Program-made: the position numbers and the translations under genes
In this document: positions 12,429 to 21,551 of the stretch, piece after piece
How positions within the stretch are numbered: position 1 is the first letter of the stretch
How the letters are laid out: the number at the start of each line of letters is the position of its first letter
From: Bryum argenteum
Taxonomy: Eukaryota; Streptophyta; Bryopsida; Bryales; Bryaceae
Assembly (NCBI GenBank): GCA_037043015.1
Contig: CM073323.1
Span: 9,855,758 to 9,919,757, forward strand
Length of the DNA stretch: 64,000 bases
Reading direction: 5' to 3'
The notes under the pieces: generated by a model
What the model was told of the DNA's origin: nothing
Database searches by the model: none
The model's input: only the letters and a program-made list of their open reading frames with translations

Positions 12429-12824
12429 TCATGAGATGTAGCTGAATTGGCGAGGACGGGCGGGTTGCGCAGTCTCTTGCGGCCTCGACTTGAAGGTGGA
12501 GTAGTCTGCAGGGCAGCCATAGAACGATGCCACTCCCGTGAAATCGGCTCCGGAGGCGATGTCGTTCATGAGCTTCACATACGCATCACGCAGCTTCGAC
12601 AGAATGCGCATGCTAGACTTCACCTTCTTCTGAACAGGACACACTACTCTCTCGATGCGAGAATGGTCGAGGTCCACATCCTCATCACACCCCTCCGGAG
12701 CTTCGTAGTGCTCCACCACCGGCGCCAGAACTCGGCACCTCTGCTTCGCCCGACATGTCCTTGCAACCTCCATTGCCACCAAAGTCAGAACCCACACCCC
12801 AAACGAAACTATTCCCAAGCCCAC
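12429..12824 (-). CDS. Small protein of unknown function, N-terminal hydrophobic segment
   Basis: A single-exon 131-residue frame that I do not recognise by family. The N terminus (about residues 4-18, IVSFGVWVLTLVAMEVA) is hydrophobic and could be a signal anchor or an uncleaved signal peptide. The middle is acidic (GCDEDVDLDHSR). The segment MRILSKLRDAYVKLMNDIA is a probable amphipathic helix, and the C-terminal tail is rich in Pro, Arg and Gln. A well-placed TATA box lies 135 bases upstream on the same strand (12959-12965), which supports a real gene. A frame of the same length on the other strand (12447-12842) is the shadow. The function cannot be inferred from sequence. Confidence 0.6.
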   Translation of the reverse strand: MGLGIVSFGVWVLTLVAMEVARTCRAKQRCRVLAPVVEHYEAPEGCDEDVDLDHSRIERVVCPVQKKVKSSMRILSKLRDAYVKLMNDIASGADFTGVASFYGCPADYSTFKSRPQETAQPARPRQFSYIS

Positions 12825-12958
12825 ACTAAAATGGAAGGATAAGAGTGTCAGATGATGAGGAGCCTACACCAAGTGGCAGTTCGATGCAATCTGCAGGCTA
12901 GTGGATTGTTTGAGGAAGTACACTGACTGAGAGTTGTGGAAAACGGGAAGGGGAGGGG

Positions 12959-12965
12959 ATTTATA
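12959..12965 (-). promoter_or_regulatory. TATA box of the 131-residue gene
   Basis: On the minus strand the sequence reads CTCCTATAAATCCCC, a standard plant TATA box in a pyrimidine-rich setting. It lies about 135 bases before the ATG at 12824, which leaves a leader of about 100 bases. Confidence 0.6.
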
Positions 12966-13301
12966 GGAGATCAGAAATGGATGTTTTTTAAGTGATATGA
13001 GTGGGCATCCCGCCGGATGGTTTGATCGGTAGGGGCAAAGGCAACACGGTGAGCTTTGTTTTTTGAGGTATTTTTTTGCAGGTTTTGTGCCACTTGTGAA
13101 TATGAGGAGAATATTTTTAGTTGTTTTTGGGGGCCAAAGTTTCTGACTGGGATGCCGACCGAACGGTGAAGCTACAGTCTGTAGTGGATTCCGTTGAATG
13201 TTTCCAGCCTATGAAGATGGACCCGCTTTTCCCTGGGCCGGTAGAAGAATCTTTGCATTCCCGAGTCCCCTGGGCAGCATCTTTTAGGAACTCCTGAAGT
13301 G

Positions 13302-13337
13302 TTTTTTTTTTTTTTTTTTTTTGGGTGGGTGGGTGGG
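13302..13337 (+). repeat. Poly-T run followed by (GGGT)4, G-quadruplex motif
   Basis: Twenty-one T residues are followed directly by GGGTGGGTGGGTGGG, four G3 tracts with one-base loops. This is the textbook pattern for a very stable parallel G-quadruplex on the plus strand. Confidence 0.85.
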
Positions 13338-13361
13338 TGAAGAGAATCATCCTACGCTACA

Positions 13362-13730
13362 TTAACCCTTAAAGGCGCCTGTCAGCCCCTGGGGCTGTTT
13401 TCCAACAGAATCTTGCATGTAGCTCTTTTGATTCTCAATTTTTCACTTATTTTTTTATATCAATCTGGTCACCTTTTTGTGATGCATCTACAAAGTGAAA
13501 TCCTACAATTCAAATCGCAATTCGTATGAGTGATTTGTGCTTTGAAAGAATTGTGGTAGGTAGGTTGGGATTGCACAAAACCTTGTAGGAGGTTGCAAAC
13601 TCATCATTGATTGGTTCATTCATGCTACCCAAGTTCAAAAAGTGCACTATTCATGTTGCCCAAGTCCAAAAGATGCTGAGATCCAATTTCGGGCTGCTCA
13701 TTGAGGAGTGGAAGGACCTTTAAGGGTTAA
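13362..13730. mobile_element. MITE candidate with TTAACCCTTAAAGG ends
   Basis: A 369-bp element starts TTAACCCTTAAAGGCGCC and ends GGACCTTTAAGGGTTAA. The inverted ends are variants of those in families A and B, and TTAA stands at both borders. No reading frame of note lies inside. Confidence 0.6.
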
Positions 13731-13751
13731 TGAGTGTACTTAGTGTCCCAT

Positions 13752-13946
13752 CAAGAAGAAGATAAGCTTCAATATATTTAGAGGCGAGTGTGAATAGAGT
13801 GTTCGTTCGACCTATCCTTGTATGTATGCACTGAGGTCATCACACCAATGGCGGGAGTGCTAAGCCTGCTTGAGGTCACCAATGGCGGGACTCCTAAGCC
13901 CGCTTGAGGTGAACACTATGCTAGTTCCTAGCTAGCCAATTAGTGT
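13752..13946 (-). mobile_element. SINE copy S4, 5'-truncated
   Basis: This is the 3' half of the SINE in reverse orientation, from the GAAGAAG tail at the left to 'gaacactatgctagttccta'. An internal block of about 40 bp around 'caccaatggcggga' is duplicated in tandem. The promoter half is missing. Confidence 0.7.
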
Positions 13947-15089
13947 TCAACACACAATGTAGAAATATAGTAAGGTGGCCAATAATAGGGCAATCTTTAG
14001 CACGGATGTTACCGGTGAAAGCAATATTCGTCCCATGGGGAAAAGTAGTAGAAAGTGAGAGCAAGTGGAATCATCATTTTTGGACTCTTTGACAGTGGGT
14101 TAAGAATTTTTGAAGTTGGAAATGTAGGTGTTCCTAAATTGTAGTACCCTGTATTGTTTGCAGTGAGTATATGTTGTATTGTTGTACCTATGAGTGTAGA
14201 TTACTAGAGCTCCATTGTGAGACTTGCTCCATTTTAGACCACTCTACTATAAATAATGTCAAGATTTTTGTGAAAGTCCTCAAGCATTTTGAGAGAGGAA
14301 ATGAATGTTGTATACCACTTCACCAATGTAATCACAAATAGTGTCCCACTTTCTTACCACATACTTTCCTTGTGAGTATACTGTACCAATATAAACACAA
14401 ATTTCGTCCCACTTTCTTACCACTCACTTTCTTACCAAGTATCTACGTCTCACATTCTTACCACGTATCTACGTCTCACTTTCTTACCATGTATCTACCT
14501 TGCTACTCACTTGGATATGAACCATTCATTATCACGGTGATGAACACTAATTACACTAAACAATAAATAGTCTACTTTTTAAACAATAAGGTCTTGGGTT
14601 TTTGATGAAATCAAATTGCTATCCTTCCAAGTGGACATATCCAGAACGTCATTAATGAAGAGAGTGTAGAGATTATGTAAGCCTAAAATTATCCTTGTAC
14701 CCAAACTGTTCAATTTGTATAATGTCATCTCTCCAATCTTTATAGTATCATACTTTTGGCCATGTATTGTAGTACCCAATCACCATCGACCATCCCAATC
14801 ACAGTTTCCAATCACTTACAATTATATCCTTAGTAGAATATCCTTGTACACTATCCTTATAAACTGTTAAAACCTCGTAGCTCAACCAATGCTCTACTCC
14901 ATATGAGAATAATCATTAAGTATTATTCTCCGCTTATACGATTCCTTGTTCTACATGTTATAAGCATACAAATACTTCACTTCAAATAAACATGTACTTC
15001 AAATTCCTTTCCAGAGAATAATTATTTTCCTAAATTTTCCTAATAGCAATATCAAAACAAGTGTCAAAATCTCTTGTCATGTCATTTTT

Positions 15090-15177
15090 GTGATGACCTT
15101 CAGGCACATATCCAAGGATAGGTCAAACAAACACTTTTGTCAGGCCGGGCTCTAAATAGATTGGATTTTCTCTTCAA
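15090..15177 (+). mobile_element. SINE fragment S5, 3' end only
   Basis: About 88 bp match the SINE 3' end: 'gtgatgacctt', 'atccaaggataggtc', 'ggctctaaatag' and a TCTCTTC tail. Truncation from the 5' side is typical of retroposed copies. Confidence 0.65.
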
Positions 15178-15711
15178 AACTACATTTATTCGGGGTACAA
15201 TAGTGGGGACCTTGTACTCACTACACTCCATCTATGTTTGTAATCCAAGTGCCAACTTTTATTCTAAATCACTCAAGGCTCAAATATCGATAAGTGCCCC
15301 GTGCTGACTAGTTTTATGAAAAAATTTAAATTCCAAGAATTGTTTCCACAAGGGAAAATGGGACCTCCTTGTCAATAATACCACAATACCTCCAAAAAGT
15401 GAGCCCTCCTTGTGCCTCACAAAAACAGGAATCTACAACTGCCCTACATACATGTGATTTTGCCTGCCACAACTCTATGTACAGGAATATGAGCCGTGTT
15501 CTGGGAAGAGGAATTTATTGGGGAATGGGGAGGACGCTGTTTGCTTATATTTAGTATGCCACTGTGCAACGTTTCCTGGGGAGTTGTTGAGCACGTTTTA
15601 GTCATTCAAATACACTACATGCATGTATGTATGTATCAAAAGAAGTGCCATTCTTTCCCTTATGCATGGGCACAGCAAACTTAATTATTCTTTTGGTGCT
15701 ACTAAATTTTA

Positions 15712-16235
15712 GAACAAGAGAAACTTGTTCGACCTATCCTTGATCCTTGTGTGTATGTCCGGAGGTCATCACACCAATGGTGGGACTACCTACCAAACCC
15801 CTCTCGAGGTGAACAACACTACCGAGCCACAACACTACCACAACCACAACACTACCACAACACTACGGAGCCATTAGTGACTGTGTGTGAAGATGCTCCA
15901 AGATGAACAGCTAAGGTTGAAAGTTGAGACAACCTCCGGGCTTCAGCCTTCATCGCTTGGGATGTAGAAACCACTCTACTTCAAAAACACAGAAGATACA
16001 AATTCAGATCAACAGTTCAAATGGCTCAGTGACTTAGAGATACCTGACATTAGAGATACCCGACATGGTATTCACCTGAAGAGCTTTGAGGTACCCATAC
16101 AACGAGGTCTAAGAACCCACACCATGGTTGAGTGGACTATGGTGGTGAGCATCACGCCGGCATGGGGAGTAAAACCCACAACCTCCTCATTGGGGACCAT
16201 GAGCTCTAACCACCAAGCCAAGGCTTGTAGTGCCT
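15712..16235 (-). mobile_element. SINE copy S3 with 13-bp target site duplication
   Basis: Read on the minus strand it starts AGGCACTACAAGCCTTGG and carries A- and B-box-like sequences. About 200 bp of unrelated sequence interrupts its centre (roughly 15830-16040), including a CACAACACTAC micro-repeat. The 13-bp direct repeat CTACTAAATTTTA stands at 15699-15711 and again at 16236-16248. That fixes both ends of the element and is the signature of target-primed insertion. Confidence 0.8.
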
Positions 16236-16750
16236 CTACTAAATTTTACTTATAAACTCAAGATCACTAAGTTCTTATCACATGAGATTGAGTTTGGAGA
16301 ACCTAAAGGCAACCCTCTCTTTTGCATAAGAGTGCATGCTAGAATCTTTCTCCTATGAATATTTGATCACCCTACAGTTACTCTCAATGTACGCCATGTG
16401 TACATGGAGTAGGGTGGACCGCTTATAGGTTAAGCTATGTTGGTCACTTCTAAAATTTGTAGTTATTACTGTGAGTTTAAACTATTCAAAAAAAACATGG
16501 AAACTTCATCTTTTTCTTCTTGCTAATCATTTAAAAATAGCAAAGACACTCATTCCACTACTCCATGTATAATGAATTCCTTAAATTATGAAAATAGGTG
16601 TTCATACCATAACCCTTAAAGGAGAGTTGTCTATAGGGACTTCCAAAACCACCATTTTTAAAATTGTCATACAACTTTTTTCCAAGCTTGATCTTGAGAA
16701 AAATCCAACCGTAGGACCTTGTTCAAATATTAGTCTACCTACATAACAGA

Positions 16751-16837
16751 GACATTCTATCAATTTGAACAAGGCTAAAGACATTCTATCATTTTGAACA
16801 AGGCTGAAGACATTCTATCATTTTGAACAAGGCTAAA
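16751..16837. repeat. Three tandem 29-bp units
   Basis: Units beginning GACATTCTATC start at 16751, 16780 and 16809, with one or two differences between them. Confidence 0.9.
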
Positions 16838-16967
16838 GAAAATTACAAGCTTCTGTTGTCTACATTATGAAATTCTAAATCAACTTCAAGTTAAACCTTA
16901 AAAACTAAAAGTATTGAAACCCGGTATTGGAAAATTCACTTTGTAAAAGTTTACCAAACTTGTTGAA

Positions 16968-17360
16968 TCACCACTTGCGATACCAAGTCACAGGTTGCAT
17001 GCAATGCCCCGTTATCATTTTGGTATACCCCAAAGTGCGTTCAATCACAAGTAGCACATTCTCAAACTCTTCCTTCTCGCATGCCAATCGAAGGGCGCCC
17101 GTGTAAGAACGTCCAAACTCGGCGGCGGACTGATCGAGAAGCTTTTGAAACTCGCCATGGCTCAAGAAGTGGATGGGTACCAGATACTTCCGGCTCTTGT
17201 CGCCCACAGCCACAGTAACGTAGCTCTTGGGCACTTTTGTTCCGCCCATAGTTGCAAACAAAGCTCTCAAGCCCATCATGAGCATCTTGTGCCGCTTGCT
17301 TCCTGCACTCACCGACAAACTTGAGCGGGATTCCGGGTTTTCCGTAGCCTCTGACTGCAT
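16968..17360 (-). CDS. SAUR-family auxin-responsive protein
   Basis: Small auxin-up RNA protein. In flowering plants the family inhibits PP2C-D phosphatases to activate plasma-membrane H+-ATPases and cell expansion. From the ATG at 17360 the product is 130 residues without introns, as is usual for SAURs. The SAUR domain spans about residues 46-105: YVTVAVGDKSRKYLVPIHFL, then HGEFQKLLDQSAAEFG, then LRLACEKEEFENVL, matching the family pattern of basic N terminus, VPxxxLxHxxFxxLL and the C/E-rich turn. The N terminus is basic and serine-rich. An upstream in-frame ATG at 17423 would add 21 residues, but it coincides with the start point expected from the TATA box at 17446-17453, so I preferred 17360. 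The frame stays open to 17576 by chance. Confidence 0.85.
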   Translation of the reverse strand: MQSEATENPESRSSLSVSAGSKRHKMLMMGLRALFATMGGTKVPKSYVTVAVGDKSRKYLVPIHFLSHGEFQKLLDQSAAEFGRSYTGALRLACEKEEFENVLLVIERTLGYTKMITGHCMQPVTWYRKW

Positions 17361-17445
17361 CAGACTGACTTTCTGTAGAGATGATCCGAGAGCAGGAAAC
17401 AGGAAGAATTGAAAAGAATGCATGATGGTGGGATGGGCTTCAGTC

Positions 17446-17453
17446 ATTTTATA
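17446..17453 (-). promoter_or_regulatory. TATA box of the SAUR gene
   Basis: The minus strand reads ACCATATAAAATGACTG. Transcription would start near 17420, giving a leader of about 60 bases to the ATG at 17360. Confidence 0.6.
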
Positions 17454-20145
17454 TGGTCCTGGTGAAAATGCCTGCCGAGGCGGAGTGTCTCGGTGTGGCG
17501 ATAGTGTCTCGTGAGGAGACCTCGACCGCTTGTCTCGTATTGGATGTAAATTACAGTCGCTGGAGTTCTTGTGCATTCGGAGAATCTTTGATTTCCCATG
17601 AATCTTGGTTCGGAAGGAAAATTGAGTATCCTACGATTACAAATTTTGCAACCAGCTTGCAAGGTGATGTTACTCATTGTTTATTGTAGTTCTTTCACCG
17701 GATGGAATTTTGTTCATTCGTTGAATTACTCTTGGCAATCTCCTTCTCAATGGAGATTGCTCTATACAAAAAACACATCAATTGTTTATGGCCATGGAGA
17801 CTGTGTCGCAGACGTAATTCTATCGCAGACTTCCAGTTTTGAAATGCCTGCATCGAGAAGTACACAAAACTATCAAGAGAAATTCTCTCAAGAGAGAAAT
17901 TCATAAAGAGAGAGGTACCTAATTGAACATTACAATCTAAAATGCAAAATAAATGTTGCTGCCACTTTTATGGCGGATTTCATAACCCTCGGATTCTCAT
18001 AATATATAAAACAAGGTTTTACAAAGAGGAATGGGTCTTGTTATTGCTGATTTACAAAATGAATTCTCGACATGGGAAAGCGTGATCCATCTCCACATTC
18101 AAGCTTGGAGGTGAACATCTTTTAAGTGATATTCTCAGCCTCCCTTATCAATACTCCGCCCCCACACAATTCAATCGCCCACAAAAACCTTCTACTTATA
18201 TTTCTTACCGAGATTGTTTGTCAAAAGGGAAGCACTGATGTTTTAGAGCCCAAAATTCAAGATTTAGAAACAAATTTGATAAAAGGCTCTTCTAGTTATC
18301 ATTATTGCTAAGAAAGTTAGGCACATGTTTATATGACTTTTACCCTCATAGGGTATATAAAACTCTTTTATAAAAAAAAAAAACTTAATCTACCACGAGA
18401 GGGTATGTTGATAGTGTCAAAAAAAACATGTGAAAATTTATCATATGGAAAATCCAATTTGTGAGAACATGCCTTGGTACCTCTCCTTTACATATACAAG
18501 AGATAAAATATGAAAACATGTAACATATCAAATTTTTGTGAATCTATGAGGTTTCTGTAATTGTTTTTAGGTAAATTTTGAGATTATATGAGAATATACA
18601 ATAGTTCTAGGCAAATTGTTAGTGCATGCTTGCACTTTTTCAATTCTAGGAAAAATTCTTAAAGTATAAGAAATATGAAAGCATGAATGATCTTGTTGTA
18701 AATGCTTACACAAATTTACAAATGTGCAAAAGGTTTCAACGTAGAAGTACAATACAAAAGTCACGTGAGCTCTGCACTACTTTTGGGGTTAAATATCAAT
18801 TGTGGTGATAGACCCACTATACTTAAGGTAGAACACAAGTATCCAGTTGAAGAGCACAAGGTTTCAATCGGATAGTGCACGTCGAGAAGGTGTGTCGGCC
18901 GACTTTGAGGATGTCTGGCATATGTCACTGCAGGCGTTTCAAGTGCTAGAGGCAAGTATGAACATGTCTGCAGTGGATTGTGTTGCTCAGGGTCCTCCCG
19001 GTATGAAGCACTAGCCTGATGTCTACGGCACGCTGATACTGGTGACCTGTCAACTTGTGATGGGAATGTTCAAATGCGAATCCAACGTGGGTACCATCAG
19101 AGTATCCAGATGTTTGGTCTGCTGTCGAAGTATAAATCTATGACTAAATCGTGTCGAAGCCCACGGACCTGTCTGTGACTATCGCATTACTAAGGTGTAT
19201 TTCCCAAATCACCAATTGCTTTCTGGATGTACACTCTACTGCTCAGCAGAGGATTCCCGGCCACCCAACAATCTGCCCGCGAATGTGTGGCCAGAATGAT
19301 TTCACACCCCACGTCAAGCACACTATGCGGATGTAGAACTCAAGCCAATGTCTATGTACTTTCGGTCGTCAGAGTAAGCTGATCTTCGATGTGATGCACA
19401 GATATGAGTAGGAACAAGGGATATGATATGGGTCGTTTCCATCTCGGAGAGTGCAACGAAGCCGCAGCTCACAAAGCTATCATTGCACGCGCCAAGGCAT
19501 TTTCTCACCATACCAATGCATTGCAGGGAGCAAAATGAAGCGCACAAACACCAATTACAATTTAGACATCACCCTTCCGGAACGTGAATTTGCAAACAAA
19601 GGCCGTGCTTTCTTTGTACGACATGTATTGATAAATACTGCCAGATACTCTGTCAATTGGCAGGTTCCAACTGAGAGTATTGCGTATGCCGAGTTTCCCA
19701 CAAGTAGGGTTACGGATTAAGAGTTCACGGTTACCTGAACCCTACGAGTGGCAAATGGCCGTACGATGATGCCATTGATTTGTGACATTAATTTTGAAAA
19801 CTAACAAAATTGAGAAGACATTGATTATATCATCCTGTGACCAACACATCTGGGCAGCTCGACTCAAGGAGTACTACTAGATCTACAAGACGGCCACACT
19901 AACAGCCGTGGATCTTATTACTATACATGACCGCCAAACCTGGATGCAGGCCCTAACTCCGAAGTAGGAGGTAATTTATCTGGTGATAACACAACTCAGG
20001 AGCTGAAAGAAACTCACCAGAAGTAAATTTCTATATTCTGCTTCCTGAGATCATACTACAAGAAATTGTTCACCCCATTCAATTTGATCTTGAATGTGCA
20101 CCGGATTAGGCACAAATACATTGGCTGATCCTGGAGATCATCAGT
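17454..20145. other. Intergenic, no recognised gene
   Basis: AT-rich to about 18800, then a less AT-rich stretch (18830-19740) with short frames such as 19451-19720 (+) that show no domain and no splice context. This part may be a decayed element, but I cannot identify one. Confidence 0.4.
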
Positions 20146-21116
20146 TCATCGAAAATTCTTCCTGAGATTGTATGTTGGCTTAGGAGCATCGATACTGAGG
20201 GCCTTGGAACGAGTGATGGTTTGAGAATTCGCTAGTGGACTGTCAACCAGTATCAGTGTTGGCGCTACATTCGTGCCCACTTTCTTGTTCCGTTTCTTCT
20301 TGGGTTGGGGTTGCTCATCATCCTGCCGAATGAGATTATGAAAAAGTGATGAGATCAATGCAGAATACAAATTTCATTCAAGGTAGAGTGCTATATCAAA
20401 TCCCAAACTAAATTTGGTGGATATGTATGGAGAAAGTAATACTGAACAAGAGAAGTGTCCGCAATGATGCATGTGATGCTGACGAGATCTCTCACCAGTC
20501 CGCCACCGAGAATATTAGTGATGTCTTGCAATGGTCTCCTTGGGAACCACTCGGGCAACGGGCTGCTATGGGCAGGGATGGGAAGGTGGAGGGGATCACG
20601 ATTCTCCTTGTTGTGATCTTGATGTGGCTTGCCCGCGCCAGCGTTTGGTGTGCCCTCTTGCCGTGATGGGTCGATTTCCTGCCTCGGATCATCCGCCACT
20701 CTCTGGCTGGTTCCAGGAACTTCGTGCACGTGAACAACCACCGAAATCTCTGTGGTCTCCATGATGACATGGTCGTCATTCATCACACCTCCATCCCGAT
20801 CAATCGATCCACTAAGTTTCTCATCCGCCCCAACCGATGTTCTCCGACTCACTCCCTGCTCGATCGTTGCAAGAGCTGAAGAAAAATCCGTCCGCGCTCT
20901 CTGAACTGGACTGGTCGCCTCGTCAACGCCGCTGACCGCCTCCGCCAATGTCATCCCTGAAGTCAAATCCCTGCTGGATCTCAGAAACCTCAACCTGCGA
21001 GTAGTCGTGCCAAAGCTTCTTGGCGTTGGACTCCGGTCTGACGCCATATCACCCGGATGCTGAACTTCGAACTCCCAATGACCACAATTCTCTTCGTCCA
21101 CCTGACTCCGCTTCAT
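20146..21116 (-). CDS. UVI4: POLYCHOME/UVI4/OSD1-like APC/C regulator
   Basis: Predicted nuclear regulator of the anaphase-promoting complex. In Arabidopsis, UVI4 and OSD1/GIG1 bind Cdc20/Ccs52 activators through degron-like motifs and hold back APC/C, so controlling endoreduplication and the meiotic divisions. Two exons, 20496-21116 and 20146-20322, join in phase 0 to 265 residues. The KEN box is at K170-N172 (NKENRDPL). It is followed by LPEWFPRRPLQDITN, where R193-L196-I199-N201 form a D-box. The family counterpart is an LPSWYPR-type segment followed by a D-box ending in DITH. The second exon has a basic stretch (PKKKRNKK) and ends in Phe-Arg, comparable to the Met-Arg tail that binds APC/C in the family. 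The N-terminal half is serine-rich and divergent. The start ATG at 21116 is the first in frame; translation further upstream would need another exon. Confidence 0.78.
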
Positions 21117-21335
21117 TGCCAGATCCTCCCGTCCACCTTTCCTGTACTGAAACGCTCCAGTGAAGATATCTTCACCGTGTATTTGTTGCAATCGAGGTGA
21201 TTGTCACTATTCCTTATATCTTTCAAAACAACGAGTAAGTTGTTTCTCAGTATTTCGCAGTGTACACACGCGCAAGAGTCGACATAAGATTGTTAGCCGC
21301 AAAGCATCATCAATATCCGTGCTATAACCCACAGA

Positions 21336-21551
21336 ATGAACAAACTCCTCGGAAGCAACCCTCAACTGCAGGCGTCAGAGAAGGAGAGGCTCACCTCCGA
21401 ATACCTCAAGAGTATCCTATGCGAGCACATTCGAGGTCGAGGCTTGCAGAGTAAGCTACAGAACCCCAGATACTACAACACGTTCACGGCGCTCCAAGTC
21501 GCTCGATACACAACCAAATGGCTCCAAACTTGTGCCGCTGAAAATGCTTAG
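21336..21551 (+). CDS. Possible small protein, 71 residues, unknown
   Basis: An ATG-led frame (MNKLLGSNPQLQASEKERLT...) divergent from the UVI4-like gene, 220 bases from its start codon. The amino-acid make-up is soluble and helix-like (SEKERLTSEYLKSILCEHI) and looks more protein-like than most short frames here, but I recognise no domain. A GTAAGA donor-like site follows at 21606. It may instead be leader or promoter sequence of the neighbour. Confidence 0.25.
   Translation: MNKLLGSNPQLQASEKERLTSEYLKSILCEHIRGRGLQSKLQNPRYYNTFTALQVARYTTKWLQTCAAENA

Larger units (their letters stand above)
12967..16960. other. Repeat-rich intergenic region
   Basis: No gene is supported. It holds a poly-T/GGGT tract (13302-13337), a 369-bp MITE candidate (13362-13730), three SINE copies or fragments (13752-13946, 15090-15177, 15712-16235) and a triple 29-bp repeat (16751-16837). 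Open frames at 13117-13350, 14372-14566 and 15369-15684 cross these repeats or show no coding signature. Confidence 0.6.

Noticed and set aside
17361-17576. Longer SAUR protein starting upstream of 17423
   Set aside because: The extra sequence runs through the TATA box at 17446-17453, so it should not be in the transcript.
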